In this document: one piece after another, positions 33,159 to 42,373 of the stretch
Position numbering within the stretch: the first letter of the stretch is position 1
Layout: every line of letters starts with the position of its first letter
DNA from: Streptomyces vinaceus
Lineage (GTDB): Bacteria > Actinomycetota > Actinomycetes > Streptomycetales > Streptomycetaceae
Reading direction: 5' to 3'
Assembly (NCBI RefSeq): GCF_008704935.1
Contig: NZ_CP023692.1
Span: 992,001 to 1,056,000 of the forward strand
DNA length: 64,000 bases
Notes under the pieces: generated by a model
Databases searched by the model: none
What the model was told of the DNA's origin: nothing
What the model saw: the letters and a program-made list of their open reading frames with translations, nothing else
Position numbers and translations under genes: made by a program

Positions 33159-34732
33159 CGGTCGCTTTCCGTACGGGCCCCGGCGACGCGGGCGGCGATG
33201 CCGGGCCTGACGTGGTCGAAGAGGAAGTGGAGCAGGGCGGCCGTGAACGCGCCGACGGCGACGCCGCTCTCCAGGAGGATGCGGAGGTTCGGGGGGAAGC
33301 CCGCGTACACGCCGGGGACGAGGACGGGGAGCAGGCCGAGCGCGAGGGCGACGGCGCAGACGAAGGTGTTGGTGTGCCGGTCGAGGTCCGAGCGGCCGAG
33401 CATCTGGATGCCGAGCACCGTGATGACGGCGAAGACGACCATGGCCGTGCCGCCGATGACGGCGGACGGGATCAGGCTGATGGCGCGGGTCACGGGCGCG
33501 AGGAAGCCGATGGCGATGAGGACGAGACCGGCAGCGGCGGTGACGAAGCGGCTGCGGACGCCGGTGACGCGGACGATCCCGATGTTCTCCCCGCTCGTCA
33601 CCATCAGCGGCAGTCCGAGGAAGCCGCCGGCGAGGGAGGTGAGCGCGTCACCCCGGATGGTCCTGGGGACGGCGGTGCGCCGGTCGATCTCCTTGCCCAC
33701 GGCCTCGGCGTTGATGACGGTCTGCCCGGTGGCCTCCGCCATGGAGGCGAGGCTGTAGAGCATCAGCGGCAGCGCGGCGACGAGGTCGAACCGCGGTGAG
33801 CCGAAGGGCAGCGGCTGCGGGGCGTTGAACAGGCCGCCCTCGGCCGCGCGCCCGAAGTCGACGGAGCCGAGCAGCGCCGCGAAGGCGGTGCCGGCGAGCA
33901 GCCCCAGCATGACGGCGAGTTGGCGAAGGACGCCGGTGGACAGCAGGTAGCAGACGACGGTGAAGCCGATCGTGGCCATGCCGAGCCCGAGGTTCACGGG
34001 GTCGGCGAAGCCGGGCTGGCCGGGACGGCCCGTGACGAGGACGGCTCCGACCTTCACCAGGTTGACGCCGACGATGACGATCATCGTGCCGATGACGAGG
34101 GCCGGGAAGAGGGCCAGCAGCCGCGAGAAGACGGGGAGGACGACGAAGGAGAAGAGCGCGGTGAGGATGACCGCCCCGGTGGCCGTGCGCAGGCCGTGCT
34201 GCTCGGCGATGGCGAGGAAGAGGACGAGGGGCGCGCCGCCCGGCAGCATCACGAACGGGAGCCGGGGGCCGAACTTCCAGGGCCCGAGCGACTGGATGAG
34301 GGAGCCGGCGCCGGACAGCACGAAGGCCGCGGAGAGGAGGTCGACGGTCAGGTGCGGGTCGAGGCGGAGGGTGGCGCTCATCAGGAAGATCGCCGAGATC
34401 GGCGTGGCCGCCATGACGAGGACGTGCTGGATGCCGAAGAGGAGGATCCGGCCGAGGGGGCGGGACTCGTCGACGGGGTGGACTCCGCCGGGGCGGCCCT
34501 CGGGACGGACCCCGTGGGGGCGGGCGTCGTCGGGGCCGGTGTGTTCGGCGCCGGTGTGTTCGGCGCCGGTGTGTTCGGCGCCGGCGTGTTCGGCGCCGGC
34601 GTGTTCGGCGCCGGCGTGTTCGGCGCGGGCGTGTTCGGCGCGGGCGTCGTCGGCGTCGTCGGCGCGGGGCGGCTGCGACTGCTGCGTCGGGGGCTGGTGG
34701 GTACCGGGGCGGGTGGGACGGGGACTTGACAC
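33155..34732 (-). CDS. NCS2-family nucleobase permease with His-rich repeat tail
   Basis: 525 residues. From about residue 96 on it is a twelve-helix xanthine/uracil permease (FGIQHVLVMAATPISAIFLM, SMAEATGQTVINAEAVGKEI, MVTSGENIGIVRVTGVRSRF). The first 95 residues are a hydrophilic extension with seven 5-residue units of the type AEH(A/T)G at about residues 32-66, encoded by a 15-bp tandem array. GTG 34732 has GGAG at 7 bases and is the only start in frame with a ribosome site; no suitable start lies after the repeats. It is the first gene of a coupled operon with the deaminase and TSUP exporter. Confidence 0.82.
   Translation of the reverse strand: MSSPRPTRPGTHQPPTQQSQPPRADDADDARAEHARAEHAGAEHAGAEHAGAEHTGAEHTGAEHTGPDDARPHGVRPEGRPGGVHPVDESRPLGRILLFGIQHVLVMAATPISAIFLMSATLRLDPHLTVDLLSAAFVLSGAGSLIQSLGPWKFGPRLPFVMLPGGAPLVLFLAIAEQHGLRTATGAVILTALFSFVVLPVFSRLLALFPALVIGTMIVIVGVNLVKVGAVLVTGRPGQPGFADPVNLGLGMATIGFTVVCYLLSTGVLRQLAVMLGLLAGTAFAALLGSVDFGRAAEGGLFNAPQPLPFGSPRFDLVAALPLMLYSLASMAEATGQTVINAEAVGKEIDRRTAVPRTIRGDALTSLAGGFLGLPLMVTSGENIGIVRVTGVRSRFVTAAAGLVLIAIGFLAPVTRAISLIPSAVIGGTAMVVFAVITVLGIQMLGRSDLDRHTNTFVCAVALALGLLPVLVPGVYAGFPPNLRILLESGVAVGAFTAALLHFLFDHVRPGIAARVAGARTESDR
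34535..34640. repeat. 15-bp tandem array inside the permease gene
   Basis: GTGTTCGGCGCC(G/C)G(T/C/G) repeats with GTGTTC at 34541, 34556, 34571, 34586, 34601, 34616 and 34631, exactly 15 bases apart, with degenerate ends. It keeps frame and encodes AEHTG/AEHAG units in the permease tail. Copies differ in blocks, suggesting stepwise expansion. Confidence 0.95.
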
Positions 34733-34928
34733 GTTCGAGCTCCGATCGGCGTTCGACACGTATGGGTTCAGCCGCGATCCGGCCCCGGACGGAGAGCCAA
34801 AACGAGGTGGCCAAATCGATTTGGCCGCCAGTATCCGAGGGCTCCGGACGGCCGTCAAGGGTTCCGGCGACGGGCGGGCGCTCACGGGCGTAGGCTTCGC
34901 TGAGCACGAGCGCGACGGGGGCGGGCAC

Positions 34929-37115
34929 ATGGCGAACAAGACGGCACGGACATGGGGTTCGACCCTCGACTCGGTCGTGGTGTACGCGCAGGGGGCGGTC
35001 TGCCGCCGCCTGGTCCGCGGCAGCATGCCGGCGGACGGCAGGGTGCGGGTGACCGGACTCCCCCGGTCGCTGGATCCGGGCTCCCTGCGGGTCCGCGCGC
35101 TGAACGCCCCCGGAGTCCGCGTCACCGAGGCCCGGGTGGAGACCGAGGCCGAACCCCTCGGCGCGGGCGTACCCGACGCGTTGCGCCGTGAGGTCGTACG
35201 GCTGCGCGAGGAGTGCGCGGCGGCGCAGGGTCGCCGGGACCGGCAGCTGGGCCTGATCGAGGAGGTCAGGGCGCTGCACCCGGTGCCGCCTGAGCGCAGG
35301 CGCGGCGACCCGCACCGCCGCACCCCGGTCGACGCGTGGCTGGAGCTCGCGGAGTTCGTGGACGCCCGGCTGGTACGGCTGCACGCGCGCCTCGCCGAAC
35401 TGGAGGAGGCACGGCGGCACGTCGAGCACGAGCTCTCCGTCGCCGCGGACCGGCTCGCCCGCGCTTCCAGCGACGCACCGTCGGCGCACGTGCGGACCAC
35501 GGTCTGCGCGGTGCTGACGCTCGACCGCCGCACGGCCGACGCGCAGGAGGCGCAAGCGCCACCGGAGGCGGAGCCGGGGGTCGAGCCGGAGGTCGAGCTG
35601 GAGCTGGAGTACGCGGTGCCCGGCGCCGTCTGGGTACCGGCCTACCGGCTCACCCACCGGCAGGGCGAGGAGGCCGGCCGGCTGCTCCTGCGCGCCTCGG
35701 TCGCCCAGCGCACCGGCGAGGACTGGACCGGCGTGCGCATCGCCCTGGCCACCGCGGACCTCCGGCGCCGCACCGACCTGCCGAAGCTGGGCTCGATCCG
35801 GATCGGACGCCGCCAGGCCGCGCCCGCGCCGTCCGGCTGGCGCGAGCCTCCGGCGGGGCTCGCGGACCTGTTCGCCGGCTACGAGGCGGCGGGCCCCCGG
35901 CCGGCCGGCCCGGCCCCCGTACCCCCCGCACGCCCGGGTGTCGGGGCCGGGTCCGCGCCCGGTTCCGTACCGCCACCACCGCCTGCCGTGCCCGTACCGG
36001 TTCCGCCGGCGCCCCAGGGGTACGGAGCTCCGCCGGCCCCGTTCCCGGCGCCCGGCGCCACGGACGGCCTGGGACTCCAGACCTTCGGCGCCGCCCTGCC
36101 CACACCCGCCCCCGCGGCACCGGCCCGGTCACGGGCCGCAGGACGCCCGGCCGGGGGCGGCGGGGCCTTCGCCGCGCCCGCCGCCGCCCCGATGGCAGCC
36201 GCCCCGATGGGCGCCGCCCCGGTGGCCCCCGCGGCTCCCGGCGGGGCCGCACCGCCCCCTCCGGCGCCGCCGGCCGGTCCGCCGCGGCCCAGCGGTGCCG
36301 AGCTCGACTACGCCGGCCTCGTCATGTCCGGCCCCGGTGAACCGGGCGGCCGCCAGGGCCGGCTGTTCCCGGAAGCCCCCGCCGACCCGGTCGCGGCCGA
36401 ACACCGGCGCCGCGCCGAGGCGGTGGCCGCGCTGCCCCTGCCCGGACACGCCGCGCGTCCCCGCGCTTCGGCCGGCTCCTTCGACCACCGCTTCGACGCC
36501 GCCGCCCGCGCCGACGTCCCCTCGGACGGCACCTGGCACACCGTCACCGTCGGCGAGATACCGGTCGGCCTGCGCACCGAGTACCTCTGCGTGCCGTCCG
36601 TGGAGCAGACCGTGTACGCGACGCTGGTGCTCTCCAACGCCACCGACCAGGCCCTGCTCGCCGGTCCGGTGGAGGTCACCGTCGACGACGAGTTCCTGCT
36701 GACCGCCGCCCTGCCCACGCTCGCCCCCGGCGGGACCCGCCGGGTGGGGCTCGGTCCGGCCGAGGGCATCGCGGTCAGCCGCCGTTCGAGCATGCACGAG
36801 TCGACCGCGGGCCTGCGGAACAACACCACCGTGCTCGACCACCGCGTCCACGTGGAGCTCGCCAACCGGCTCGCCGGGCCCGTCACCGTCGAGGTCCGCG
36901 AGCGGGTCCCGGTCACCGCCGAACCCGATGTCCGGATCGAGGAACGGGCCGACTGGACGGTGCCCGAGGAGGGCACGGGACCCGAGCACCACGCACCGGG
37001 GACCCGCGTCTGGCGGGTGGCCCTGCCCGCCGGCGCCACCACCGCCCTCGACGGCGGCTACGAGATCCGCATCCCGGCCGGCAAGGGCCTGGTCGGCGGC
37101 AACCGCAGGAGCTGA
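34929..37115 (+). CDS. DUF4139 / MuiA-like protein with Pro-Ala-rich insert
   Basis: 728 residues. The N-terminal domain (LDSVVVYAQGAVCRRLVRGS, MPADGRVRVTGLPRSLDPGS) and coiled coil (ELEEARRHVEHELSVAADRL) match the mucoidy-inhibitor MuiA family, and VPGAVWVPAYRLTHR...RTGEDWTGVRIALATADLRR is the DUF4139 core. A Pro/Ala/Gly-rich insert at about 310-450 (PPPPPAVPVPVPPAPQGYG) splits it. The C-terminal beta-domain (VGEIPVGLRTEYLCVPSVEQ; LVLSNATDQALLAGPVEV) follows. No signal peptide seen. Function in actinomycetes unknown. Seven bases separate it from a second, shorter family member. Confidence 0.8.
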   Translation: MANKTARTWGSTLDSVVVYAQGAVCRRLVRGSMPADGRVRVTGLPRSLDPGSLRVRALNAPGVRVTEARVETEAEPLGAGVPDALRREVVRLREECAAAQGRRDRQLGLIEEVRALHPVPPERRRGDPHRRTPVDAWLELAEFVDARLVRLHARLAELEEARRHVEHELSVAADRLARASSDAPSAHVRTTVCAVLTLDRRTADAQEAQAPPEAEPGVEPEVELELEYAVPGAVWVPAYRLTHRQGEEAGRLLLRASVAQRTGEDWTGVRIALATADLRRRTDLPKLGSIRIGRRQAAPAPSGWREPPAGLADLFAGYEAAGPRPAGPAPVPPARPGVGAGSAPGSVPPPPPAVPVPVPPAPQGYGAPPAPFPAPGATDGLGLQTFGAALPTPAPAAPARSRAAGRPAGGGGAFAAPAAAPMAAAPMGAAPVAPAAPGGAAPPPPAPPAGPPRPSGAELDYAGLVMSGPGEPGGRQGRLFPEAPADPVAAEHRRRAEAVAALPLPGHAARPRASAGSFDHRFDAAARADVPSDGTWHTVTVGEIPVGLRTEYLCVPSVEQTVYATLVLSNATDQALLAGPVEVTVDDEFLLTAALPTLAPGGTRRVGLGPAEGIAVSRRSSMHESTAGLRNNTTVLDHRVHVELANRLAGPVTVEVRERVPVTAEPDVRIEERADWTVPEEGTGPEHHAPGTRVWRVALPAGATTALDGGYEIRIPAGKGLVGGNRRS

Positions 37116-37122
37116 CACAGCC

Positions 37123-38682
37123 ATGTCCACGGCCCTCACGCCGATAGCCCTCCCCGTCACCGCGGTGACCTGCCTGGAGGACCGGGCCCACGTCGAGCGC
37201 ACCGCCGTGCTCGACCTGGAGGCCGGAGTCCAGCGGCTGCGTCTCGGCCCGGTCAGCGCGCTGGCCGTCGACCGCACCCTCCACGCCGAGCTGTCCGCCG
37301 ATCACCCGGCGACGGTGCTGGACGTACGGCTGGTACGCACCTGGACGCCCAGCGGACCACTGCCCTCCCCCGACGATTCCGCCCTGCGCCACCGCGTACA
37401 CGAGCTGGAGGGCGAGCGGCACGCCGTGGAGCAGCGGCGCGAGCGGCTGGGCGCCCGCCTCGGCGTGCTCGGCCGCCTCGCCGCCGATCTGCTGCGGGAC
37501 ATCGCCGAAGGGGCCGGCTCCGGAGAGGGCGACGGGCCCCGCTGGGCCCGCGAACTGGACCGGGTGGACCGCGAGCGCGAGGAGTTCGGCGAACAGCTCT
37601 GGTCCGCCGAAGCCGAGTTGATGGAACTGGACGGCGAACTCGCCGAGGTCCGGCAGGCCATGGCCCGGTCCGAGACGCCGGCCGCCGAGCTGGTCGGCCA
37701 CGTCGAGCTGACCGTGGACGCCGCGGCCGCCGGGCCGGTCCGGCTGCGCCTGGGCCACCTCACCCCCTGCGCCCTGTGGCGGCCCGCCTACCGCGCCGTC
37801 CTCGACGGGGACTCCCTCACGCTGGAGACCGACGCGATGGTCTGGCAGCGCACCGGCGAGGACTGGTCCGGCGTACGGCTGACGCTCTCGACGGCCCGGT
37901 CGGCGCTGGCCACCGATCCGCCGCGGCTCGGCGAGGACCGGCTGACGCTGGGCGAGCGCACTGCCGCCGAACGCCGCACGGTGGACGTGGAGTTGCGCGA
38001 GGAGGCGATCGGGGACATCGGCCCGGCCCCCGTGCTCGGCCTGCCGGGGGTCGACGACGGCGGTGAGGCGCGGGTGCTGGCCGCGCCCGCGCCGGTCTCC
38101 GTACCCGGGGACGGCCGTGCCCACCGGGTGCCACTGTCCGCGTTCACCGCGCCCGCGCGCAGTGAGTACGCCTGCTCGCCCGAGCTGTCCCCGCTGGTCA
38201 CCCGGGTGGTGCGGTTCGACAACGGGTCGGGCCACGCGTTGCTCGCCGGTCCCGTGGACCTGGTCCGTACGGGCGGGTTCGGCGGGCGCGGCACCCTGGA
38301 CTTCACCGCGCCCGGCGCCCCGGTCGCGCTGGCCTTCGGCAGCTGCGACGACCACAGCGTGGTCCGGGAGACCGAGGAGTCCCGGACCACCGCCGGGATC
38401 ACCCAGCGGACGGTGGTCACCCGTACGGTCCGCGTGCACCTGTCCCGGTTCTCCGCGCCGGCGGAGGAGGGTGAACGGGTGGTCGTCGTACGGGAACGGA
38501 TCCCGGTCTCGGAGGTCTCGGCGGTGGAGGTGCGCATGCTGAAGGAGGCCTGCTCCCCCCGGCCCGCCGGTCTCGACGCCGACGGCATCGCGCACTGGGA
38601 GGTCGCGCTCCCGCCCGGCGGCCGCCGCACGCTGACCCTGGTCTACGAGCTGTCGGCGAGTGCCAAGGTCGCGGGGATCTGA
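37123..38682 (+). CDS. DUF4139 / MuiA-like protein, second copy
   Basis: 519 residues, homologous to the preceding gene but without the Pro-Ala insert. ALPVTAVTCLEDRAHVERTA opens the N-terminal domain; a coiled coil runs through ELEGERHAVEQRRERLGARL; LWRPAYRAVLDGD...RTGEDWSGVRLTLSTARS is the DUF4139 core, and ARSEYACSPELSPLVTRVVR with GHALLAGPVDLVRTGGF ends it. The pair looks like a tandem duplication that diverged; adjacency suggests a heteromer, which is inference. The ribosome site is weak, which with the 7-base gap suggests translational coupling. Confidence 0.82.
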   Translation: MSTALTPIALPVTAVTCLEDRAHVERTAVLDLEAGVQRLRLGPVSALAVDRTLHAELSADHPATVLDVRLVRTWTPSGPLPSPDDSALRHRVHELEGERHAVEQRRERLGARLGVLGRLAADLLRDIAEGAGSGEGDGPRWARELDRVDREREEFGEQLWSAEAELMELDGELAEVRQAMARSETPAAELVGHVELTVDAAAAGPVRLRLGHLTPCALWRPAYRAVLDGDSLTLETDAMVWQRTGEDWSGVRLTLSTARSALATDPPRLGEDRLTLGERTAAERRTVDVELREEAIGDIGPAPVLGLPGVDDGGEARVLAAPAPVSVPGDGRAHRVPLSAFTAPARSEYACSPELSPLVTRVVRFDNGSGHALLAGPVDLVRTGGFGGRGTLDFTAPGAPVALAFGSCDDHSVVRETEESRTTAGITQRTVVTRTVRVHLSRFSAPAEEGERVVVVRERIPVSEVSAVEVRMLKEACSPRPAGLDADGIAHWEVALPPGGRRTLTLVYELSASAKVAGI

Positions 38683-38743
38683 CGCACCGCACCGGACGCG
38701 GGCCGCACGCCTGCGGGAAGGCCCGGGCGCCGGCGCGCGCATG

Positions 38744-38760
38744 ACCCGGCGCTGCCGGGT
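38744..38760. terminator. Short hairpin between MuiA pair and PAP2-kinase gene
   Basis: ACCCGGC-GCT-GCCGGGT, a perfect 7-bp stem. It lies 61 bases after the MuiA stop and 12 bases before the next start, where a ribosome site would be expected; it may terminate the first transcript or restrain the second gene. Confidence 0.4.
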
Positions 38761-38772
38761 AACACGCCGTCA

Positions 38773-40554
38773 ATGACGAACGCCCACGACGTGGACACGA
38801 GACCCGGCCGGCTTCTCCTCCTGCTGCCCTTGCAGGCGGGGTTGGTCGCGGCCCTCGGACTGTTGGTGACAGGCCCCCTGGCGGGCCGGTGGCCCCTGTC
38901 CGCCGAGGACGGCGTCAACCGCGCGCTGGCGGCCCGGCGCAGTGTTCCCGCCTCCGTGTTCTCGGAGGCGATGTCGCTGCTGGCCGGGACCGGGAGCGTG
39001 ATCGCGCTGACGCTCGTGGCCTGCGTCGTACTGCTGTGCGTTCCGCGCGTGCCCCGGTGGCGGGAGGTGGCGTTCCTGGCGGGTTCCGTCGCCGCGCAGT
39101 CCGCCGTGTTCCTGCTCGTCACGCTCGTGGTGGAGCGGCCCCGGCCCGATGTGCCGCACCTCGACGCGGCCCCGCCGACGTCCAGTTTCCCCTCCGGGCA
39201 CGTCGGAGCCTCCATGGCGCTCTTCGGGGGCCTGGCCGTGCTCGCCGCCAGGCGGCTGAGGGGTCTGCGGCGGTACCTGGTGGTGGCGGCGCTCCTGCTG
39301 ATCCCCCTGGCCGTGGCCGGCTCCCGGGTCTACCGGGGCATGCACCATCCCTCGGACGTGCTGGCGGGGCTGCTCAACGGCGCCTGCACGCTCCTCGTCG
39401 TGGCCGGCGCGCTGCTGTTGCCGGGCACCGGGGCCGCGCCCGAACGGGCGGCCGGTGACGGGCCGACCGAGCCACGCCCCGGACCGGCGGGCGGCCGGAC
39501 CTCGTCCGGGGCGCGGGGCCGGGTCGTGGTGGTCCGCCATCCGCACGGGTGCGACGGTGAAACGGCCGCCCGGGTGCGGGACGTACTGCGCGGCCGCGGA
39601 TGGACGGACCAGGTGTGGGTGCTCACCTCGGCCGAGGAGCCGTGCGGTGCGCTGGCCGCGCGCACGGCCGGGGCCGACACCGCTCTGGTCGTCGTCTGCG
39701 GTGGGGACGGCACGGTACGGGCCTGCGCCGACGTGCTGGCCGGCACCGGGATCCCGATGGCGATCGTGCCCTGCGGCACGGGGAACCTCCTTGCCCGCAA
39801 CCTGCGGCTGCCCTCCGACGCGGCGGCCGCCCTGCGGGAGGCACTGTCCGGGGAAGCCGTCGGTGTCGACGTGGGCCGGATCAGCGGTGACGGCCTCGCG
39901 CCGACCCGGTTCGTGGTCATGGCGGGTGCCGGTTTCGACGCGGCCATGGTGCGGGACGCCTCACCGCGGCTCAAGGAGCACCTGGGCTGGGCCGCCTACG
40001 TCCTCTCGGCCCTGCGCCATCTGCGCGACCCCCGGATGCGGCTGTCGATCCGGCTGGACGGGGGCGCTCCGCTGGAGCGGCGGGCCCGCATGGTCGTCAT
40101 CGGCAACGTCGGCACGCTGCAGGGCGGGCTGCCGCTGCTCCCGGACGCGCGGCCCGACAGCGGCCGGCTGGACGTGGTGCTGCTCGACCCCCGCGGGCCC
40201 GGAGGGTGGTTCGCGGCGGCCCGGCACCTCGCCTCCCGCGGGACCGGACGGGGATCGGCGGACGGGCGTCCCCGGCCGGCTCCCGGCGGGCCCGGGCGCC
40301 TCGCGGCGCACGGCGCGCTGGAGTACTTCAGCGCGGCCCGCATCGACCTGCGCCTCGCCCGCGCCCAGCCGCGCGAGCTCGACGGTGACGCGTTCGCGGC
40401 CGGTACGCGGGTGACCGCCGAGGTCGAGCCGGGGGCGCTGCGGGTGTGCCTGCCCGTGCCGGTGCGGACCGGTGCGCCCGGCGCGCCCGGTGCGCCGGAC
40501 GAGCAGGTCACGGACGGCGCGGAGGGGGCGGCCGCCCTCTCCGCCGGGAACTGA
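38773..40554 (+). CDS. Fusion of PAP2 lipid phosphatase and diacylglycerol-kinase-like domain
   Basis: 593 residues. The N-terminal half is a PAP2 membrane phosphatase with five to six helices and the three motifs VVERPRPD, SSFPSGH and SRVYRGMHHPSDVLAG. The C-terminal half is a soluble DAGK/sphingosine-kinase-type domain with VVVCGGDGTVRACADVLAG (GGDGT), AIVPCGTGNLLARNL and a late ELDGDAF (usually DGE). Together it could dephosphorylate a lipid phosphate and rephosphorylate a lipid, or act on linked intermediates. No clear ribosome site precedes ATG 38773; a hairpin is there. The Pro/Ala linker at about 215-245 joins the domains. Followed 56 bases on by a BrkB-like gene. Confidence 0.85.
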   Translation: MTNAHDVDTRPGRLLLLLPLQAGLVAALGLLVTGPLAGRWPLSAEDGVNRALAARRSVPASVFSEAMSLLAGTGSVIALTLVACVVLLCVPRVPRWREVAFLAGSVAAQSAVFLLVTLVVERPRPDVPHLDAAPPTSSFPSGHVGASMALFGGLAVLAARRLRGLRRYLVVAALLLIPLAVAGSRVYRGMHHPSDVLAGLLNGACTLLVVAGALLLPGTGAAPERAAGDGPTEPRPGPAGGRTSSGARGRVVVVRHPHGCDGETAARVRDVLRGRGWTDQVWVLTSAEEPCGALAARTAGADTALVVVCGGDGTVRACADVLAGTGIPMAIVPCGTGNLLARNLRLPSDAAAALREALSGEAVGVDVGRISGDGLAPTRFVVMAGAGFDAAMVRDASPRLKEHLGWAAYVLSALRHLRDPRMRLSIRLDGGAPLERRARMVVIGNVGTLQGGLPLLPDARPDSGRLDVVLLDPRGPGGWFAAARHLASRGTGRGSADGRPRPAPGGPGRLAAHGALEYFSAARIDLRLARAQPRELDGDAFAAGTRVTAEVEPGALRVCLPVPVRTGAPGAPGAPDEQVTDGAEGAAALSAGN

Positions 40555-40610
40555 ACCCGCGCGCCCGCGCGGAACATCCGGACACGGCCCGGGGGACGGA
40601 AGGAACGGTC

Positions 40611-41591
40611 ATGGGCACCGCCACACGCGTACCGCCGCTCGGCGAGGTCGAGGCTGCGGAGGCCGCATCACGCGCGGAGGGCGACGGGCTCTCCGGCGAG
40701 GAGGCCTGGGCCGCGCTGCGCCGCCACGGCGGCTGGAACCTCGTACGGGACTCCTTCGTCCGGTTCCGGTACGCCGACGGGTTCAGCCACTCCCGGGCCC
40801 TGGCCCTCCAGACGGTCCTGGCGATCCTGCCGCTCGCCATCGCACTCATCGGGCTGTCCGGAGTGCTCCACACCGAAGACGTCGGGCACATGGCCGAGCT
40901 GACGATCCGCCGGCTCGTCGCGGGTCCCAGCCAGGAAGTCGTGGACGACGCCCTGCGCGAGAGCCACCGCCGGGCCGGGGAGGGCGGCGAGGCGGCCCTC
41001 TGGATCGGTCTGCTGTTCTCGGTCGCCAACGTCACCACCGGCATGTGCCAGGTGGAGCGCGGCGCCAACCGCATCTACGGCGTGGAGCGCGACCGCCCGT
41101 TCCTGCAGAAGTACACCCGCGGGCTGGTCATGGCACTGCTGGCCGGGCTGCCCCTCGGGCTCGCCTTCTCGGTCACCGTACTCGGTTCGGATCTGGGCGT
41201 GGCCATGACGGAGACCTACCGTCTCGGCCCGGCCGCCCACCGGGTGTGGGAGGTCCTGCGCTGGCCCGCCGGGACCCTGCTGGCCGTGGCCGCCACCAGC
41301 GCCGTCTTCCGCCTCTCCCCCCGGCGCACGCAGCCGGGGTACACCTGGCTGGCCTTCGGCGCCGGCGTCTACCTGGTGCTGTGGCTCGGCGCGACGTGGG
41401 GACTGAGCCTGTACGTGGCGGCGAGCGGTTCCTTCACCACCGTGTACGGTCCGCTCAGCGCGTTCATGTCGCTGCTGTTGTGGTCGTACCTGACCTCGCT
41501 CGCCCTCTTCCTGGGGCTGTCGTTCGCCGCGCAGTTGGAGGCCGTACGGGCGGGGGTGGCCCACCCGGTCACGAAGGACCCCGGCGTATGA
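40611..41591 (+). CDS. YihY/BrkB (RBN-like) family membrane protein
   Basis: 326 residues with about six hydrophobic helices (TVLAILPLAIALIGLSGVLH; LVMALLAGLPLGLAFSVTVL; YTWLAFGAGVYLVLWLGATW). The family was once called RNase BN, now known to be wrong for YihY; BrkB is linked to serum resistance in Bordetella. True function is unknown. GGAAGG precedes the ATG. Its stop overlaps the start of the PAP2 phosphatase gene by 4 bases (ATGA), so the two are coupled, suggesting a shared membrane-lipid role. Confidence 0.88.
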   Translation: MGTATRVPPLGEVEAAEAASRAEGDGLSGEEAWAALRRHGGWNLVRDSFVRFRYADGFSHSRALALQTVLAILPLAIALIGLSGVLHTEDVGHMAELTIRRLVAGPSQEVVDDALRESHRRAGEGGEAALWIGLLFSVANVTTGMCQVERGANRIYGVERDRPFLQKYTRGLVMALLAGLPLGLAFSVTVLGSDLGVAMTETYRLGPAAHRVWEVLRWPAGTLLAVAATSAVFRLSPRRTQPGYTWLAFGAGVYLVLWLGATWGLSLYVAASGSFTTVYGPLSAFMSLLLWSYLTSLALFLGLSFAAQLEAVRAGVAHPVTKDPGV

Positions 41592-42346
41592 CCCGCCGGA
41601 GCGGGTCCGACGCGCGGTTCGGGGCGCGGCTGGCGGTCACCTCCGCCGCCACCGCCCTCGCGGCCGTGCCCTTCTCCCTCGCGCTGGTGCTGGTGGAGTC
41701 GCAGTGGGCCCCGCTGCACCGCCTCGACCAGGGCGCCGCCGAGCGGCTGCACCGCTTCGTACTCGGCCACCCCGCCTGGCTGCGGGTGCTGGAGTTCCTC
41801 ACGCAGGTCGTCTGGGGTCCGCTGACCATGCGTCTGCTGGTCGCCGCGGTGGTGGTGTGGCTGCTGTGGCGGCGGGCACTGCGGCTGGCCGTGTGGGCCG
41901 CCTGCACCGCGACCGTCGGTGGGCTCGTGGGCCTGCTGGTGAAGAACGCGGTCGAGCGCGCCCGGCCGCACCTGCCCGAACCCGTCGCCCACGCGCCCGG
42001 GTTCTCCTTTCCCTCCGGGCACGCCATGACGGCCACCACGTCCTGCGCGGTGCTGCTGCTGGTGCTGCTCCCGTTGGTCCCCAGGGCCTGGCGGCCGCTG
42101 CCGTGGGCCCTCGCGGCGGTCTCGGTGGTCGGCGTCGGCTGCACGCGGGTCGCGCTCGGCGTGCACTGGGTCAGCGACGTGGTCGGGGGCTGGCTGCTCG
42201 GCCTCGCGGTGGTCACCGCCACCGCCTTCGCCTTCGAGGCGTGGCGCGCCGATATCGGCCGGCCCCGCACCACGCCCGCCCAGGGCCTGGAGCCCGAGAT
42301 CGTGAAGGCCGGTCCCGAACCCCCGGCGGACGTGACGCGGCGCTGA
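41588..42346 (+). CDS. PAP2-family membrane phosphatase
   Basis: 252 residues with five to six membrane helices. The PAP2/acid-phosphatase motifs are KNAVERARPHLPE, FSFPSGHAMTATTS and RVALGVHWVSDVVGGWLLG, with all catalytic His, Arg and Ser positions in place. The family hydrolyses phosphatidate, undecaprenyl diphosphate or similar lipids. It is translationally coupled to the BrkB-like gene. Converges on the PP2C gene, 27 bases between stops. Confidence 0.92.
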   Translation: MTRRSGSDARFGARLAVTSAATALAAVPFSLALVLVESQWAPLHRLDQGAAERLHRFVLGHPAWLRVLEFLTQVVWGPLTMRLLVAAVVVWLLWRRALRLAVWAACTATVGGLVGLLVKNAVERARPHLPEPVAHAPGFSFPSGHAMTATTSCAVLLLVLLPLVPRAWRPLPWALAAVSVVGVGCTRVALGVHWVSDVVGGWLLGLAVVTATAFAFEAWRADIGRPRTTPAQGLEPEIVKAGPEPPADVTRR

Positions 42347-42373
42347 CGCCCGCCGGGGTGCGGGGCCGCCGGG

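Noticed and set aside
34535..34640. CRISPR-like array
   Set aside because: The units are 15-bp head-to-tail repeats in coding frame with no spacers.
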